A stretch of 64,000 bases of DNA, from assembly GCA_036490215.1 (NCBI GenBank), contig DASXEH010000095.1, positions 62,001 to 126,000 on the forward strand, read 5' to 3'. A model generated the notes under the pieces. That model saw only the letters and a list, made by a program, of their open reading frames with translations, was not told where the DNA came from and made no database searches. Each line of letters opens with the position of its first letter. The stretch's first letter is position 1. Shown one piece after another: positions 18,005 to 26,006 of this stretch. Made by a program: the position numbers and the translations under genes. The DNA is from JASHSH01 sp036490215 (lineage in GTDB: Bacteria; Pseudomonadota; Alphaproteobacteria; Rhodospirillales; Magnetospirillaceae).

Positions 18005-18069
18005 CGTCACCCCCGCGAAAGCGGGGGTCCAGAGCCGCCCCTGGATTCCCGCTTTCGCGGGAATGACGG
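18005..18069. repeat. Palindromic repeat, CCCGCGAAAGCGGG type
   Basis: Two head-to-head hairpin units, CCCCCGCGAAAGCGGGGG and CCCGCTTTCGCGGG, lie within a larger inverted repeat bounded by CGTCA and TGACG. It fills the space between coxM and coxD. This is a common intergenic repeat type in alphaproteobacteria. Confidence 0.8.
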
Positions 18070-18078
18070 CTGATTATG

Positions 18079-18870
18079 TTACCCCGCCGCTGCCACCGCC
18101 CGCTTCGCGATCACCGTCACCAGATGGGCGCGGTAGGCGCGGCTGGCGTGGATGTCTTCGTTGAGGTCCTTGCCGTCCACCGCGATGGTCGCCACCGCGT
18201 CGGGCGTGAACGACTTGGTCAGTGCCTGTTCCATCGCGGACACGCGGAACACGCTGGCCCCGGCGCCGGTCACGGCCACGCGAACGCCGCTGCTGGTCTT
18301 GGCGATGAACACGCCCACCATGGCGAAGCGCGAGGCCGGCTGCGGGAACTTTACATAAGCCGCCTTCTCCGGCACCGGGAACGAGACCGACACGATGATC
18401 TCGCCGTCCGCCAGCGCTGTGGTGAACAGGCCTTTGAAGAATTCGTCGGCCTTGATCTCGCGTTTGTTGGTCTTGATCGTCGCACCCAGCGCCACCACTG
18501 CGGCCGGATAGTCGGCGGCCGGATCGGCATTGGCGATCGATCCGCCGATGGTGCCGTAATGGCGCACCTGCACGTCGCCGATATCGGCGGCCAGGGTGAT
18601 CAGCGCCGGGATCGCCTTCTTCACATCGGCCGAGGCGGCCACTTCGGCATGGGTGGTGCCCGCGCCGATGGTCACGGTCTTGCCGTCGACCTTGATGCCC
18701 TTGAGCTCGGCGATGCCGCCGAGATCGATCAGCGCGCTGGGCTGGGCCAGGCGCTGCTTGAGCGTCGGGATCAGCGTCTGCCCGCCGGCCAGGGCCTTGG
18801 CTTCGGAATCGCCGAGCAGCTTCACCGCGTCGGCGACGCTGGTGGGGCGATGATACGCAAAATCATACAT
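18079..18870 (-). CDS. coxM: FAD-binding medium subunit, xanthine dehydrogenase/CO dehydrogenase family
   Basis: 263 residues, slightly shorter than typical CoxM (about 285). The two FAD-binding motifs are present: AGGQTLIP (about residues 28-35) and TIGGSIANADPAAD (about 108-121), followed by the C-terminal CO_deh_flav_C domain. It passes electrons from the iron-sulfur subunit to the quinone pool or another acceptor. It is downstream of coxL on the same strand, but a 152-bp palindrome-rich space intervenes, so the canonical M-S-L order is altered to S-L-M. Confidence 0.93.
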   Translation of the reverse strand: MYDFAYHRPTSVADAVKLLGDSEAKALAGGQTLIPTLKQRLAQPSALIDLGGIAELKGIKVDGKTVTIGAGTTHAEVAASADVKKAIPALITLAADIGDVQVRHYGTIGGSIANADPAADYPAAVVALGATIKTNKREIKADEFFKGLFTTALADGEIIVSVSFPVPEKAAYVKFPQPASRFAMVGVFIAKTSSGVRVAVTGAGASVFRVSAMEQALTKSFTPDAVATIAVDGKDLNEDIHASRAYRAHLVTVIAKRAVAAAG

Positions 18871-18911
18871 GGCTTCTCTCCCTTAGTGGTGGCGCCCCGG
18901 CTTACACTTCA

Positions 18912-19003
18912 TCCTTCGAGACATTTTTCGCCTCATCCTGAGGGATCGCCACGCGAGCGCGGCGATCGTCTCGAAGGAGAGGCGAAAAACCCTCAGGATG
19001 AGG
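18912..19003. repeat. Four-arm palindromic repeat between coxL and coxM
   Basis: Four words occur in order and then as reverse complements: TCCTTCGAGAC (18912), TTTTTCGCCTC (18924), CCTCATCCTGAGGG (18931) and GATCGCC (18944), with partners GGCGATC (18961), GTCTCGAAGGA (18968), GAGGCGAAAAA (18979) and CCCTCAGGATGAGG (18990). The partner order is rotated rather than strictly nested, suggesting insertion or rearrangement of unit palindromes. It belongs to the same family as 11535-11576. Confidence 0.8.
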
Positions 19004-19022
19004 AATCCGGGGCATAATTCTT

Positions 19023-21410
19023 CTACTCGGCGGCGTGTTTCTGGGCGGACTGGATCGCCTGCCACACGCGAACCGGCGTGGCGGGCATGCTGAGATCGGT
19101 CACGCCCAGCGGTGTCAGCGCATCGATGATCGCGTTGATGATGGCCGGCGGCGAGCCGATCGCGCCGGCTTCGCCGCAGCCTTTCACGCCCAGCGGATTG
19201 TGCGTGCAGGGCGTGTTGGTGAAGGCGAAGTTGTATTTCGGAATATGGTCGGCGCGCGGCATGCCGTAGTCCATGAAGCTGCCGGTCACCAACTGCCCGT
19301 CCTCGGAATAGACGCAGCCTTCGACCAGCGCCTGGCCGAGACCCTGCGCGATGCCGCCCTGCACCTGGCCCTCGACGATCAGCGGGTTGATGATGTTGCC
19401 GAAGTCATCGACCGCGCTGAATTGCGCGACCTGGACCACGCCCGTATCCGGGTCGACTTCCACCTCGCAGATATAGGTGCCCGAGGGATAGGTGAAGTTG
19501 GCCGGATCGTAGAAGGCGGTTTCGTCGAAGCCCGGCTCGACTTTGTCGAGCGGGTAGTTGTGCGGCACATAGGCCGAGAAGGCGATGGCGGCGATCGGCG
19601 TTGCCTTGTCGGTGCCCTGCACCTTGAACTGGCCGTTCTCGAAGACGATGTCGCCTTCGGCCGCTTCCATCATATGCGCGGCGATCTTCTTGCCCTTGGC
19701 GATCAGCTTGTCCATCGCGCGGACAATCGCCGAGCCGCCCACCGCGATCGAGCGCGAGCCATAGGTGCCCATGCCGAAGGGGATGCGGCCCGTGTCGCCA
19801 TGAACGATCTCGATGCTGTCGATCGGAATGCCGAGCTTGTCCGAGACCACCTGCGCGAAGGTCGTCTCATGGCCCTGGCCATGCGAATGCGAACCGGTGA
19901 ACACCGTCACGCTGCCGGTCGGGTTGAAACGCACCTCGCCGGCTTCGTAGAGACCGGCGCGCGCACCCAGCGCACCCGCCACCGCCGACGGCGCGATGCC
20001 GCAGGCCTCGATGTAGCAGGAGAGGCCGATACCGCGCAGCTTGCCGCGCTTGGCGCTGTCGGACCTGCGACCAGAAAAGCCTTTGTAGTCGCCGATCTCC
20101 AGCGCCTTGTTGAGATGCGCTTCGTAATTCCCGGTGTCGTAGGTCAGCGCCACCGGCGTCTGATAGGGGAAGGCGTTCGGCTGGATCAGATTGCGCCGGC
20201 GCAACTCGGCCGGATCGATCTTCATCTCGCGCGCCGCCTGTTCGACGATGCGCTCCAGCAGATAGGTCGCCTCGGGTCGGCCGGCGCCGCGATAGGCATC
20301 CACCGGCACGGTGTTGGTGAAGGCGGACTTCACCTCGACATAGATCGCCGGTGTCGTGTACTGGCCGGCCAACAGCGTGCCGTAGAGATAGGTCGGCACG
20401 GCGGACGCGAAGGTGGAGAGATAGGCGCCCATATCGGCGACCGTCTTCACCTTCAGCGCCAGGAATTTGCCGTCCTTGTCGAGCGCCAGTTCCGCGTCCG
20501 AGACATGGTCGCGGCCCTGCGCGTCGGTGATGAAGGCTTCGGAGCGATCGGCGGTCCATTTGATCGGCCGGCCGACTTTCTTCGCACCCCAGGTCACCAC
20601 CGCCTCTTCGGCATAGTGGAAGATCTTGGTGCCGAAACCGCCGCCGACATCGGGCGCCACCACGCGCACTTTCTGTTCAGGGAGGTGCAGCACGAAGGCG
20701 CACATCAGCAAGCGGATGACGTGCGGATTCTGGCTCGATGTGTAGAGCGTGTAGCTGTCGGTCGCGCGGTCGTATTCGCCCAGTGCCGAGCGCGGTTCGA
20801 TCGGATTGGCGACGAGGCGCTGGTTGACCAGATGCAGCTTGGTCACATGCGCGGCCTTGGCGATCGCGGCATCGGCTGCCGCCTTGTCGCCCAACTCCCA
20901 GTCGTAGCAGAGATTGCCGGGCACATCGTTATGAACCAGCGGCGCACCGGGCTTCAGCGCGGCCGTGGCGCTGGCAACCGCCGGCAGTTCCTTGTAATCG
21001 ATCTCGACCGCTTCGGCGCCGTCCTTGGCTGCATCCTTGGTCTCGGCGAGAACGACAGCAACCGCGTCACCGATGCAGTTGACCTCGTTGACGGCCAGCG
21101 GCGGATGCGGCGGCTCCTTCATCGGCACGCCGCTCTTGCCCACCACGCCCCAGCCGCAGGGCAGGCCGCCGACACCATCGGCCGCCATATCGGCGCCGGT
21201 CAGCACGGCCACCACACCCGGCACTTTCAGCGCGGCGCTGATATCGACCTTGGTGAAGCTGGCATGAGCATGGGGCGAGCGCACGAAATGCGCATGCACC
21301 TGGCCATGGCGGTTGATGTCGTCGGTGTAGTTGCCGCGGCCGGTGAGAAAGCGTCCGTCTTCCAGGCGCGCGACGCGTGCGCCGATGCCCGTCTTGGTTT
21401 CTGCGGTCAT
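19023..21410 (-). CDS. coxL: Molybdopterin large subunit, form II CO dehydrogenase-like (aerobic)
   Basis: 795 residues, the usual CoxL length. It has the N-terminal a/b hammerhead (GRGNYTDDI) and the molybdopterin-binding core with PDVGGGFGTK, GSHSHGQGHET and the C-terminal VKGCGEAGAIGSPPA loop with the active-site Glu. The active-site loop reads AYRGAGR (372-378), which defines form II; form I, the proven CO dehydrogenases, has AYRCSFR with the copper-binding Cys. The enzyme therefore lacks that Cys and its physiological substrate is unknown; some other heterocycle or aldehyde is possible. It starts 3 bp after coxS. Confidence 0.95.
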   Translation of the reverse strand: MTAETKTGIGARVARLEDGRFLTGRGNYTDDINRHGQVHAHFVRSPHAHASFTKVDISAALKVPGVVAVLTGADMAADGVGGLPCGWGVVGKSGVPMKEPPHPPLAVNEVNCIGDAVAVVLAETKDAAKDGAEAVEIDYKELPAVASATAALKPGAPLVHNDVPGNLCYDWELGDKAAADAAIAKAAHVTKLHLVNQRLVANPIEPRSALGEYDRATDSYTLYTSSQNPHVIRLLMCAFVLHLPEQKVRVVAPDVGGGFGTKIFHYAEEAVVTWGAKKVGRPIKWTADRSEAFITDAQGRDHVSDAELALDKDGKFLALKVKTVADMGAYLSTFASAVPTYLYGTLLAGQYTTPAIYVEVKSAFTNTVPVDAYRGAGRPEATYLLERIVEQAAREMKIDPAELRRRNLIQPNAFPYQTPVALTYDTGNYEAHLNKALEIGDYKGFSGRRSDSAKRGKLRGIGLSCYIEACGIAPSAVAGALGARAGLYEAGEVRFNPTGSVTVFTGSHSHGQGHETTFAQVVSDKLGIPIDSIEIVHGDTGRIPFGMGTYGSRSIAVGGSAIVRAMDKLIAKGKKIAAHMMEAAEGDIVFENGQFKVQGTDKATPIAAIAFSAYVPHNYPLDKVEPGFDETAFYDPANFTYPSGTYICEVEVDPDTGVVQVAQFSAVDDFGNIINPLIVEGQVQGGIAQGLGQALVEGCVYSEDGQLVTGSFMDYGMPRADHIPKYNFAFTNTPCTHNPLGVKGCGEAGAIGSPPAIINAIIDALTPLGVTDLSMPATPVRVWQAIQSAQKHAAE

Positions 21411-21413
21411 GGC

Positions 21414-21884
21414 TCAGCCTCCCATCGCTTTGGCGCCGGCTTGAACCGACTTCACGATGTTGTGATAGCCGGTGCAGCGGCAGAAATTCCCTTCCAGCCC
21501 GTGCTTGATCTGCTCGACGGTGGGATCGGGATGGCGCCGCACGATATCCAGCGCGCTCATCACCATGCCGGGCGTGCAGAAGCCGCATTGCAGCCCATGG
21601 TTCTCGTTGAAGGCCTTCTGCATCGGATGCAGCGTCCCGTTGGTCGCCACGCCTTCGATGGTGGTGACCGCGGCGCCTTCCGCCTGCACCGCCAGCATGG
21701 TGCAGGACTTGGCCGACTTGCCGTTCACGTGAACGGTGCAGGCGCCACACTGGCTGGTGTCGCAGCCGACATGGGTGCCGGTGAGGTTGAGCGTGTCGCG
21801 CAGCAACTGCACCAGCAGCGTGCGAGCTTCGACCTGCGCCGAAATCGGCTTGCCGTTAACGGTCATCTTCACTGTGACGGACAT
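21414..21884 (-). CDS. coxS: 2Fe-2S small subunit, xanthine dehydrogenase/CO dehydrogenase family
   Basis: 156 residues with both iron-sulfur domains: plant-type ferredoxin Cys pattern HVGCDTSQCGACTVHVNG with a fourth Cys in KSC, and the helical domain GFCTPGM followed by NFCRCTGYH. It carries electrons between the molybdenum centre of CoxL and the FAD of CoxM. It is upstream of and tightly spaced with coxL. The length and cysteine complement are standard, and no defect is seen. Confidence 0.95.
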   Translation of the reverse strand: MSVTVKMTVNGKPISAQVEARTLLVQLLRDTLNLTGTHVGCDTSQCGACTVHVNGKSAKSCTMLAVQAEGAAVTTIEGVATNGTLHPMQKAFNENHGLQCGFCTPGMVMSALDIVRRHPDPTVEQIKHGLEGNFCRCTGYHNIVKSVQAGAKAMGG

Positions 21885-21946
21885 TGTGTCCTCCCTTTTG
21901 TTCTATTCGGTACAAACGGACATCCGCCGCAGTGAAGCGGCGGCGC

Positions 21947-22549
21947 CTATAAAGCGATGGCCAAGACGATCGCCGCGATCACGACCGCGCCGGCCACAAC
22001 CCAAATCCACATGCGCGAAGGGCTGGCGGCCGCGGCGACTTTCGCTGCCGGTTCGCCCAGCGCCGCCGCCGCGTCGGCCGCGATCGGGTCAGCCATTTCG
22101 GGCGTCGCGCCGCCACCAACCACGTCGGAGAATTTCGAGAAGAACTCGCCGGCGGTCTGATTGGCCGCGGCTTCGATCAGGCGTCCGCCGATCTGGGCCA
22201 GCTTGCCGCCCACCGACGCATCGGCCACGTAGTCGAGCTTGGTGCCGGCGCCATCGTCGCTCAGCTTGATCTTGGCGCCGCCCTTGGCGAAGCCGGCCAC
22301 GCCGCCTTTGCCTTCGCCCTGGATCGTATAGCCGTTGGGCGGGTCGAGATCGGAGAGCGTGACCTTGCCGGTGAAGTTCGCCTTCACCGGGCCGACCTTG
22401 GCGACGATCTTGCCTTCGAATTCATTGTCCCCGACGCGGTTCAATTCCTCACAGCCGGGAATGCATTGGCGCAGGATGTCGGGATTGTTCAGCGCTTCCC
22501 AAACACGCTGGCGCGGCGCGGGCACCGTAAAGCTGCCGGTAATCTGCAT
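21947..22549 (-). CDS. coxG: CoxG-like SRPBCC-domain protein with C-terminal membrane anchor
   Basis: 200 residues from the ATG at 22549 (GGAG upstream). The N-terminal CoxG/SRPBCC domain (MQITGSFTVPAPRQRVWEAL, then IPGCEELNRVGDNEFEG) is followed by an Ala-rich linker and a C-terminal transmembrane helix (about 178-198, WIWVVAGAVVIAAIVLAIAL). In Oligotropha, CoxG anchors CO dehydrogenase to the inner face of the membrane. As the first gene of this row, it implies that the form II enzyme is also membrane-associated. Confidence 0.9.
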   Translation of the reverse strand: MQITGSFTVPAPRQRVWEALNNPDILRQCIPGCEELNRVGDNEFEGKIVAKVGPVKANFTGKVTLSDLDPPNGYTIQGEGKGGVAGFAKGGAKIKLSDDGAGTKLDYVADASVGGKLAQIGGRLIEAAANQTAGEFFSKFSDVVGGGATPEMADPIAADAAAALGEPAAKVAAAASPSRMWIWVVAGAVVIAAIVLAIAL

Positions 22550-22872
22550 GACGCTCCGTTTCCTGGCCCGCGCGGGTGCCCGGACCAGCTCTTGATATGG
22601 CTGATGAACCGGCACTCCCTGCCGTCACTGTAGGACGGCAGGCGAGAAACCAGCAATATATACAAGGATATATAGCGCTTTGGGCTAAGTCCAAGCGCAG
22701 TAATCCAAATGACGATTCGAGAGCGGACTTATAATTCCATTCGTCATCACCGGCCTTGTGCCGGTGATCCACGCCTTCTTAAGACGTGAATGCCCGGCAC
22801 AAGGCCGGGCATGACGTAGAAAGTATGACGGACGTTACGTGCAGTATGGCCGACAGTGATCGGCTGCCCGCG
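22550..22872. other. Intergenic space between infC and coxG
   Basis: This 323-bp gap has no gene. The half next to coxG (22620-22740) is AT-richer and probably contains the cox promoter; the word TATATACAAGGATATATAG sits at 22656-22674. The rest is occupied by the palindromic repeat at 22741-22815. Confidence 0.5.
22741..22815. repeat. Palindromic repeat, GCCCGGCACAAGGCCGGGC type, diverged arms
   Basis: Left arm 22741-22772 (CACCGGCCTTGTGCCGGTG core) and right arm 22784-22815 (GCCCGGCACAAGGCCGGGC core) form an imperfect 32-bp inverted repeat with an 11-bp centre. It is the same family as the outer arms at 48431-48655 but without any inserted material, so it looks like the simple ancestor of the composite form. 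Confidence 0.8.
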
Positions 22873-23415
22873 TTAGCGCGGCGCCATCACCATGACCATC
22901 TGGCGGCCTTCCATCTTCGGGAACTGTTCGACCTTGGCCAGGTCGTCGAGGCCCTCGCGCACGCGGTCGAGAACCTTTATGCCCAAGTCCTGGTGGGCCA
23001 TTTCACGGCCGCGGAAGCGCAGGGTGATCTTCACCTTGTCGCCCTCTTCCAGGAACTTGCGCATGTTGCGCATCTTGATGTTGTAGTCGTTGTCATCGAT
23101 GTTCGGGCGGAGTTTGATCTCCTTGATATCGATGACCTTCTGCTTTTTCCGCGCCTCGTTCTTCTTCTTCTGGATTTCGTATTTGTACTTTCCGAAGTCC
23201 AGAATCTTGCAGACGGGCGGATCGGCCGTAGGCGACACTTCGACCAGGTCGAGCCCGACCTCAGCCGCCATATCGAGACCTTCGCGGATGGATACGACCC
23301 CAACCATTTCGCCGTCTGCGTCGATCAAGCGGATGGATTTGACGTCGATTTCGGTGTTCACCCGCGGACCATCTTCATCGCGGTCTTTGGGCGCAGGAGT
23401 GGGTGCCTTAACTAT
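22873..23415 (-). CDS. infC: Translation initiation factor IF-3, probable ATA start codon
   Basis: IF-3 with both halves: N-terminal domain (VNTEIDVKSIRLIDADGE), a lysine-rich linker (KKKNEARKKQK) and a C-terminal domain (KMRNMRKFLEEGDKVKITLR). The first standard start in frame is a GTG at 23361, but the frame continues 18 codons upstream to an ATA at 23415. AGAAGGA lies at 23425-23431, nine bases before it, and the added residues (VKAPTPAPKD...DGPR) look like the usual N-terminal tail. The GTG itself has no ribosome site. Rare AUU-type starts are known for infC, where IF-3 proofreads its own mRNA. It follows thrS by 50 bp. Confidence 0.93.
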   Translation of the reverse strand: MVKAPTPAPKDRDEDGPRVNTEIDVKSIRLIDADGEMVGVVSIREGLDMAAEVGLDLVEVSPTADPPVCKILDFGKYKYEIQKKKNEARKKQKVIDIKEIKLRPNIDDNDYNIKMRNMRKFLEEGDKVKITLRFRGREMAHQDLGIKVLDRVREGLDDLAKVEQFPKMEGRQMVMVMAPR

Positions 23416-23465
23416 AAACGTAATTCCTTCTACGGGTTACGGAAGACCAAAAGGGACGACCGCAC

Positions 23466-25388
23466 TTAGCGCGCGGCGTCCGGGGGTCTGCCAGAAGCGA
23501 CCAGTTTAGCAACCGCCTCATCCAGGGCAAGGATTTCCTGGTCTGCCCCACCAAGGTAACGGAGGGCCACGGCGCGGGTTTCGGCCTCGCGTTTGCCCAC
23601 CACGGCCAGGACCGGAACCTTGGCCAGGGAGTGCTCGCGCACCTTGTAGTTAATCTTGTTGTTGGACAGGTCAAGCTGCACGCGCAGCCCAGCCGCCTTC
23701 ATCGTCTCGGCCACATCTTCGGCATAGGTGTTGGCCTCGTCCGTGATGGTCGTGATCACCACCTGCACCGGCGCCAGCCACAGCGGGAACCGGCCCGCAT
23801 GATGCTCGATCAGGATGCCCAGGAAACGCTCGAACGAGCCGAGAATGGCGCGGTGGAGCATCACCGGCGTGTGCTTGGCCCCGTCCTCGCCGATATAGGT
23901 GGCGCCCAGCCGCTCGGGGATATTGGGATCGACCTGCAGCGTGCCGCACTGCCAGTCGCGGCCGATCGCGTCGCGCAGCACGAATTCGAGTTTCGGGCCA
24001 TAGAAGGCGCCTTCGCCCTTGTTGGGCGTGGTCTCGAGCCCGGCCGCCTTCGAGGCTTCGAGCAGCGCGGCCTCGGCCCGGTCCCACGCTTCGTCGCTGC
24101 CGGCCCGCACCGCCGGACGATCCGAGAACTTCACGCGCACGTCCTCGAAGCCGAAATCGCTGTAGACCGACTTCAAGAGTTCGCAGAACTTCACCGTCTC
24201 GGCGGTGATCTGATCTTCCGTGCAGAAGATATGGGCGTCGTCCTGGGTGAAGGCGCGCACCCGCATGATGCCGTGCATCGCGCCCGACGGTTCGTAGCGG
24301 TGGCACGAGCCGAACTCGGCCATGCGCAACGGCAATTCGCGATAGCTGCGCAAACCCTGCTTGAAAATCTGCACATGGCACGGGCAGTTCATCGGTTTGA
24401 TCGCCAGTTCGCGATCGTCCTGGGTGCGCACCGTGAACATGTTGGCGCCGAACTTTTCCCAATGGCCCGACGCTTCCCACAAAGACCGGTCGAGCAATTG
24501 CGGCGTCTTGACCTCGGCATAGTCCGTGGCTTCGAGACGGCGGCGCATATAGGCTTCGACAATGCGCCACAGCGTCCAGCCGTTCGGGTGCCAGAACACC
24601 GATCCCACGGCCTCTTCCTGCTGGTGGAAGAGGTTCATCTCTTTGCCGATGCGGCGGTGATCGCGCTTCTCGGCTTCCTCGATCTGGGTGAGATGGGCCT
24701 TCAGGTCCTTCTCGTCGAACCAGGCGGTGCCATAGATGCGCTGAAGCATCTCGTTCTTCGAATCGCCGCGCCAATACGCACCGGCCACCTTCATCAGCTT
24801 GAAGGCCTTGCCGACCTTGCCGGTGGAGGGTAGATGCGGGCCGCGGCACAGATCGATGAAGTTGCCCTGGCGGTATAGACCGATCGGTTCCGTCGCCGGA
24901 ATGCCGGCGATGATCTCGGCTTTGTACTTCTCGCCCTGGTCGGAGAAGAATTTCACCGCGTCATCGCGTTGCCATTCCTCGCGCGTGATCGCTTCGTCGC
25001 GCGCCACGATCTCATGCATGCGCGCTTCGATCTTGATCAGGTCTTCGGGCGTGAACGGCGTCTTGCGGGCGAAGTCGTAATAGAATCCGTTCTCGATCGC
25101 CGGACCGATGGTCACTTGCGTATCGGGATAAAGCTCCTTCACTGCCTCGGCCATCAGATGGGCGACGTCATGGCGCAGGACTTCCAGCGCCTCGGGGCTC
25201 TTCGAGGTCACGATCGCCACTTCGGCATCGCGGTCGATCGCCTTGGCCAGATCGACCAGTGTGCCGTCGAGCTTGATCACCAGCGCGGCCTTGGCCAGGC
25301 CGGGACCGATATCGCGCGCCAGATCCGCCCCGGTTACGGGGTGGTCATAATTGCGCTTACTGCCGTCGGGAAGGGTGATCGTGGGCAT
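23466..25388 (-). CDS. thrS: Threonyl-tRNA synthetase
   Basis: 640 residues, the normal bacterial length. It has the N-terminal TGS domain (ITLPDGSKRNYDHPVTGADLA), the editing domain with HxxxH (RHDVAHLMAEAV), the class II catalytic core with motif 2 (FTQDDAHIFCTEDQ, preceded by a RYEPSGAMHG segment) and zinc ligands (MNCPCH), and the anticodon-binding domain. The start is ATG 25388, where homology to family N-termini begins; a 22-codon extension is not supported. It is upstream of infC in the classical thrS-infC order; rpmI, rplT and pheST do not follow in this window. Confidence 0.97.
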   Translation of the reverse strand: MPTITLPDGSKRNYDHPVTGADLARDIGPGLAKAALVIKLDGTLVDLAKAIDRDAEVAIVTSKSPEALEVLRHDVAHLMAEAVKELYPDTQVTIGPAIENGFYYDFARKTPFTPEDLIKIEARMHEIVARDEAITREEWQRDDAVKFFSDQGEKYKAEIIAGIPATEPIGLYRQGNFIDLCRGPHLPSTGKVGKAFKLMKVAGAYWRGDSKNEMLQRIYGTAWFDEKDLKAHLTQIEEAEKRDHRRIGKEMNLFHQQEEAVGSVFWHPNGWTLWRIVEAYMRRRLEATDYAEVKTPQLLDRSLWEASGHWEKFGANMFTVRTQDDRELAIKPMNCPCHVQIFKQGLRSYRELPLRMAEFGSCHRYEPSGAMHGIMRVRAFTQDDAHIFCTEDQITAETVKFCELLKSVYSDFGFEDVRVKFSDRPAVRAGSDEAWDRAEAALLEASKAAGLETTPNKGEGAFYGPKLEFVLRDAIGRDWQCGTLQVDPNIPERLGATYIGEDGAKHTPVMLHRAILGSFERFLGILIEHHAGRFPLWLAPVQVVITTITDEANTYAEDVAETMKAAGLRVQLDLSNNKINYKVREHSLAKVPVLAVVGKREAETRAVALRYLGGADQEILALDEAVAKLVASGRPPDAAR

Positions 25389-25478
25389 GGGCCTGAGCCT
25401 GAATTTCGCGTCGCTGCAAAGGCGCGAATTTAGGCACAATGGCCCTGGAGTCAAGGAATTGCGGCGTTTGGCAGGGCC

Positions 25479-25895
25479 TCAGTTTGGATTCCGCACCAGG
25501 CTGCTGCGCGGGAAGTGTTCGACCGCGCCGTCAATCCGGACCCAATCATGTTTTGACTGCTCGAAAACCGATTTGATCGGGGGCGGGGATTGGGGGTCTG
25601 CCAGCGCCCCGACGGCCACGCCGATCATCGACGGCAGGTTGTCGGCCGTCCAATAGACCGTCGATCCGCAGACGGGACAAAAATAGCGGCGCACCGTCCC
25701 GCCGCTTGCGGCAGGGCGAGCGAACTCCTTCGCTGTTCCGGCAATGACGACGGCATCGGCCGGGTAAAAAGCGCCGACGCCAAATGGCGCGCCGGTCCGC
25801 CGCTGGCAGTCGAGGCAATGACAGGCGACCACCAATGTCGATGGTCCCGGAAGCGTGAGTGTCAGAGCACCGCAACTGCATCGCGCTTCAATCAT
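25479..25895 (-). CDS. GFA-family (glutathione-dependent formaldehyde-activating-like) zinc protein
   Basis: 138 residues from the ATG at 25895, which has GGAGGG upstream. The zinc-binding cysteines of the GFA fold are complete: CSCG near the N-terminus, CHCLDCQ (about 37-43) and CPVCGS (about 86-91). These small proteins are usually annotated as S-(hydroxymethyl)glutathione synthase-like, but most members lack proven activity, so the name is structural. It is monocistronic, with no formaldehyde-oxidation gene nearby to support a C1 role. Confidence 0.88.
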   Translation of the reverse strand: MIEARCSCGALTLTLPGPSTLVVACHCLDCQRRTGAPFGVGAFYPADAVVIAGTAKEFARPAASGGTVRRYFCPVCGSTVYWTADNLPSMIGVAVGALADPQSPPPIKSVFEQSKHDWVRIDGAVEHFPRSSLVRNPN

Positions 25896-26006
25896 TGGAA
25901 ACCCTCCGTTTTCAAAACGACATCGTCGCGCCACAACTGGCCAGCCGGCCAGAGGCTTCGGAAATTCATATGGAGAATGGTGGTGGGATTGGGGGGCGGT
26001 TGCGCC

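Noticed and set aside
19035..21935. 966-codon open frame on the plus strand
   Set aside because: It is antisense to coxL and coxS, whose motifs are intact. Composition is typical of a shadow frame.
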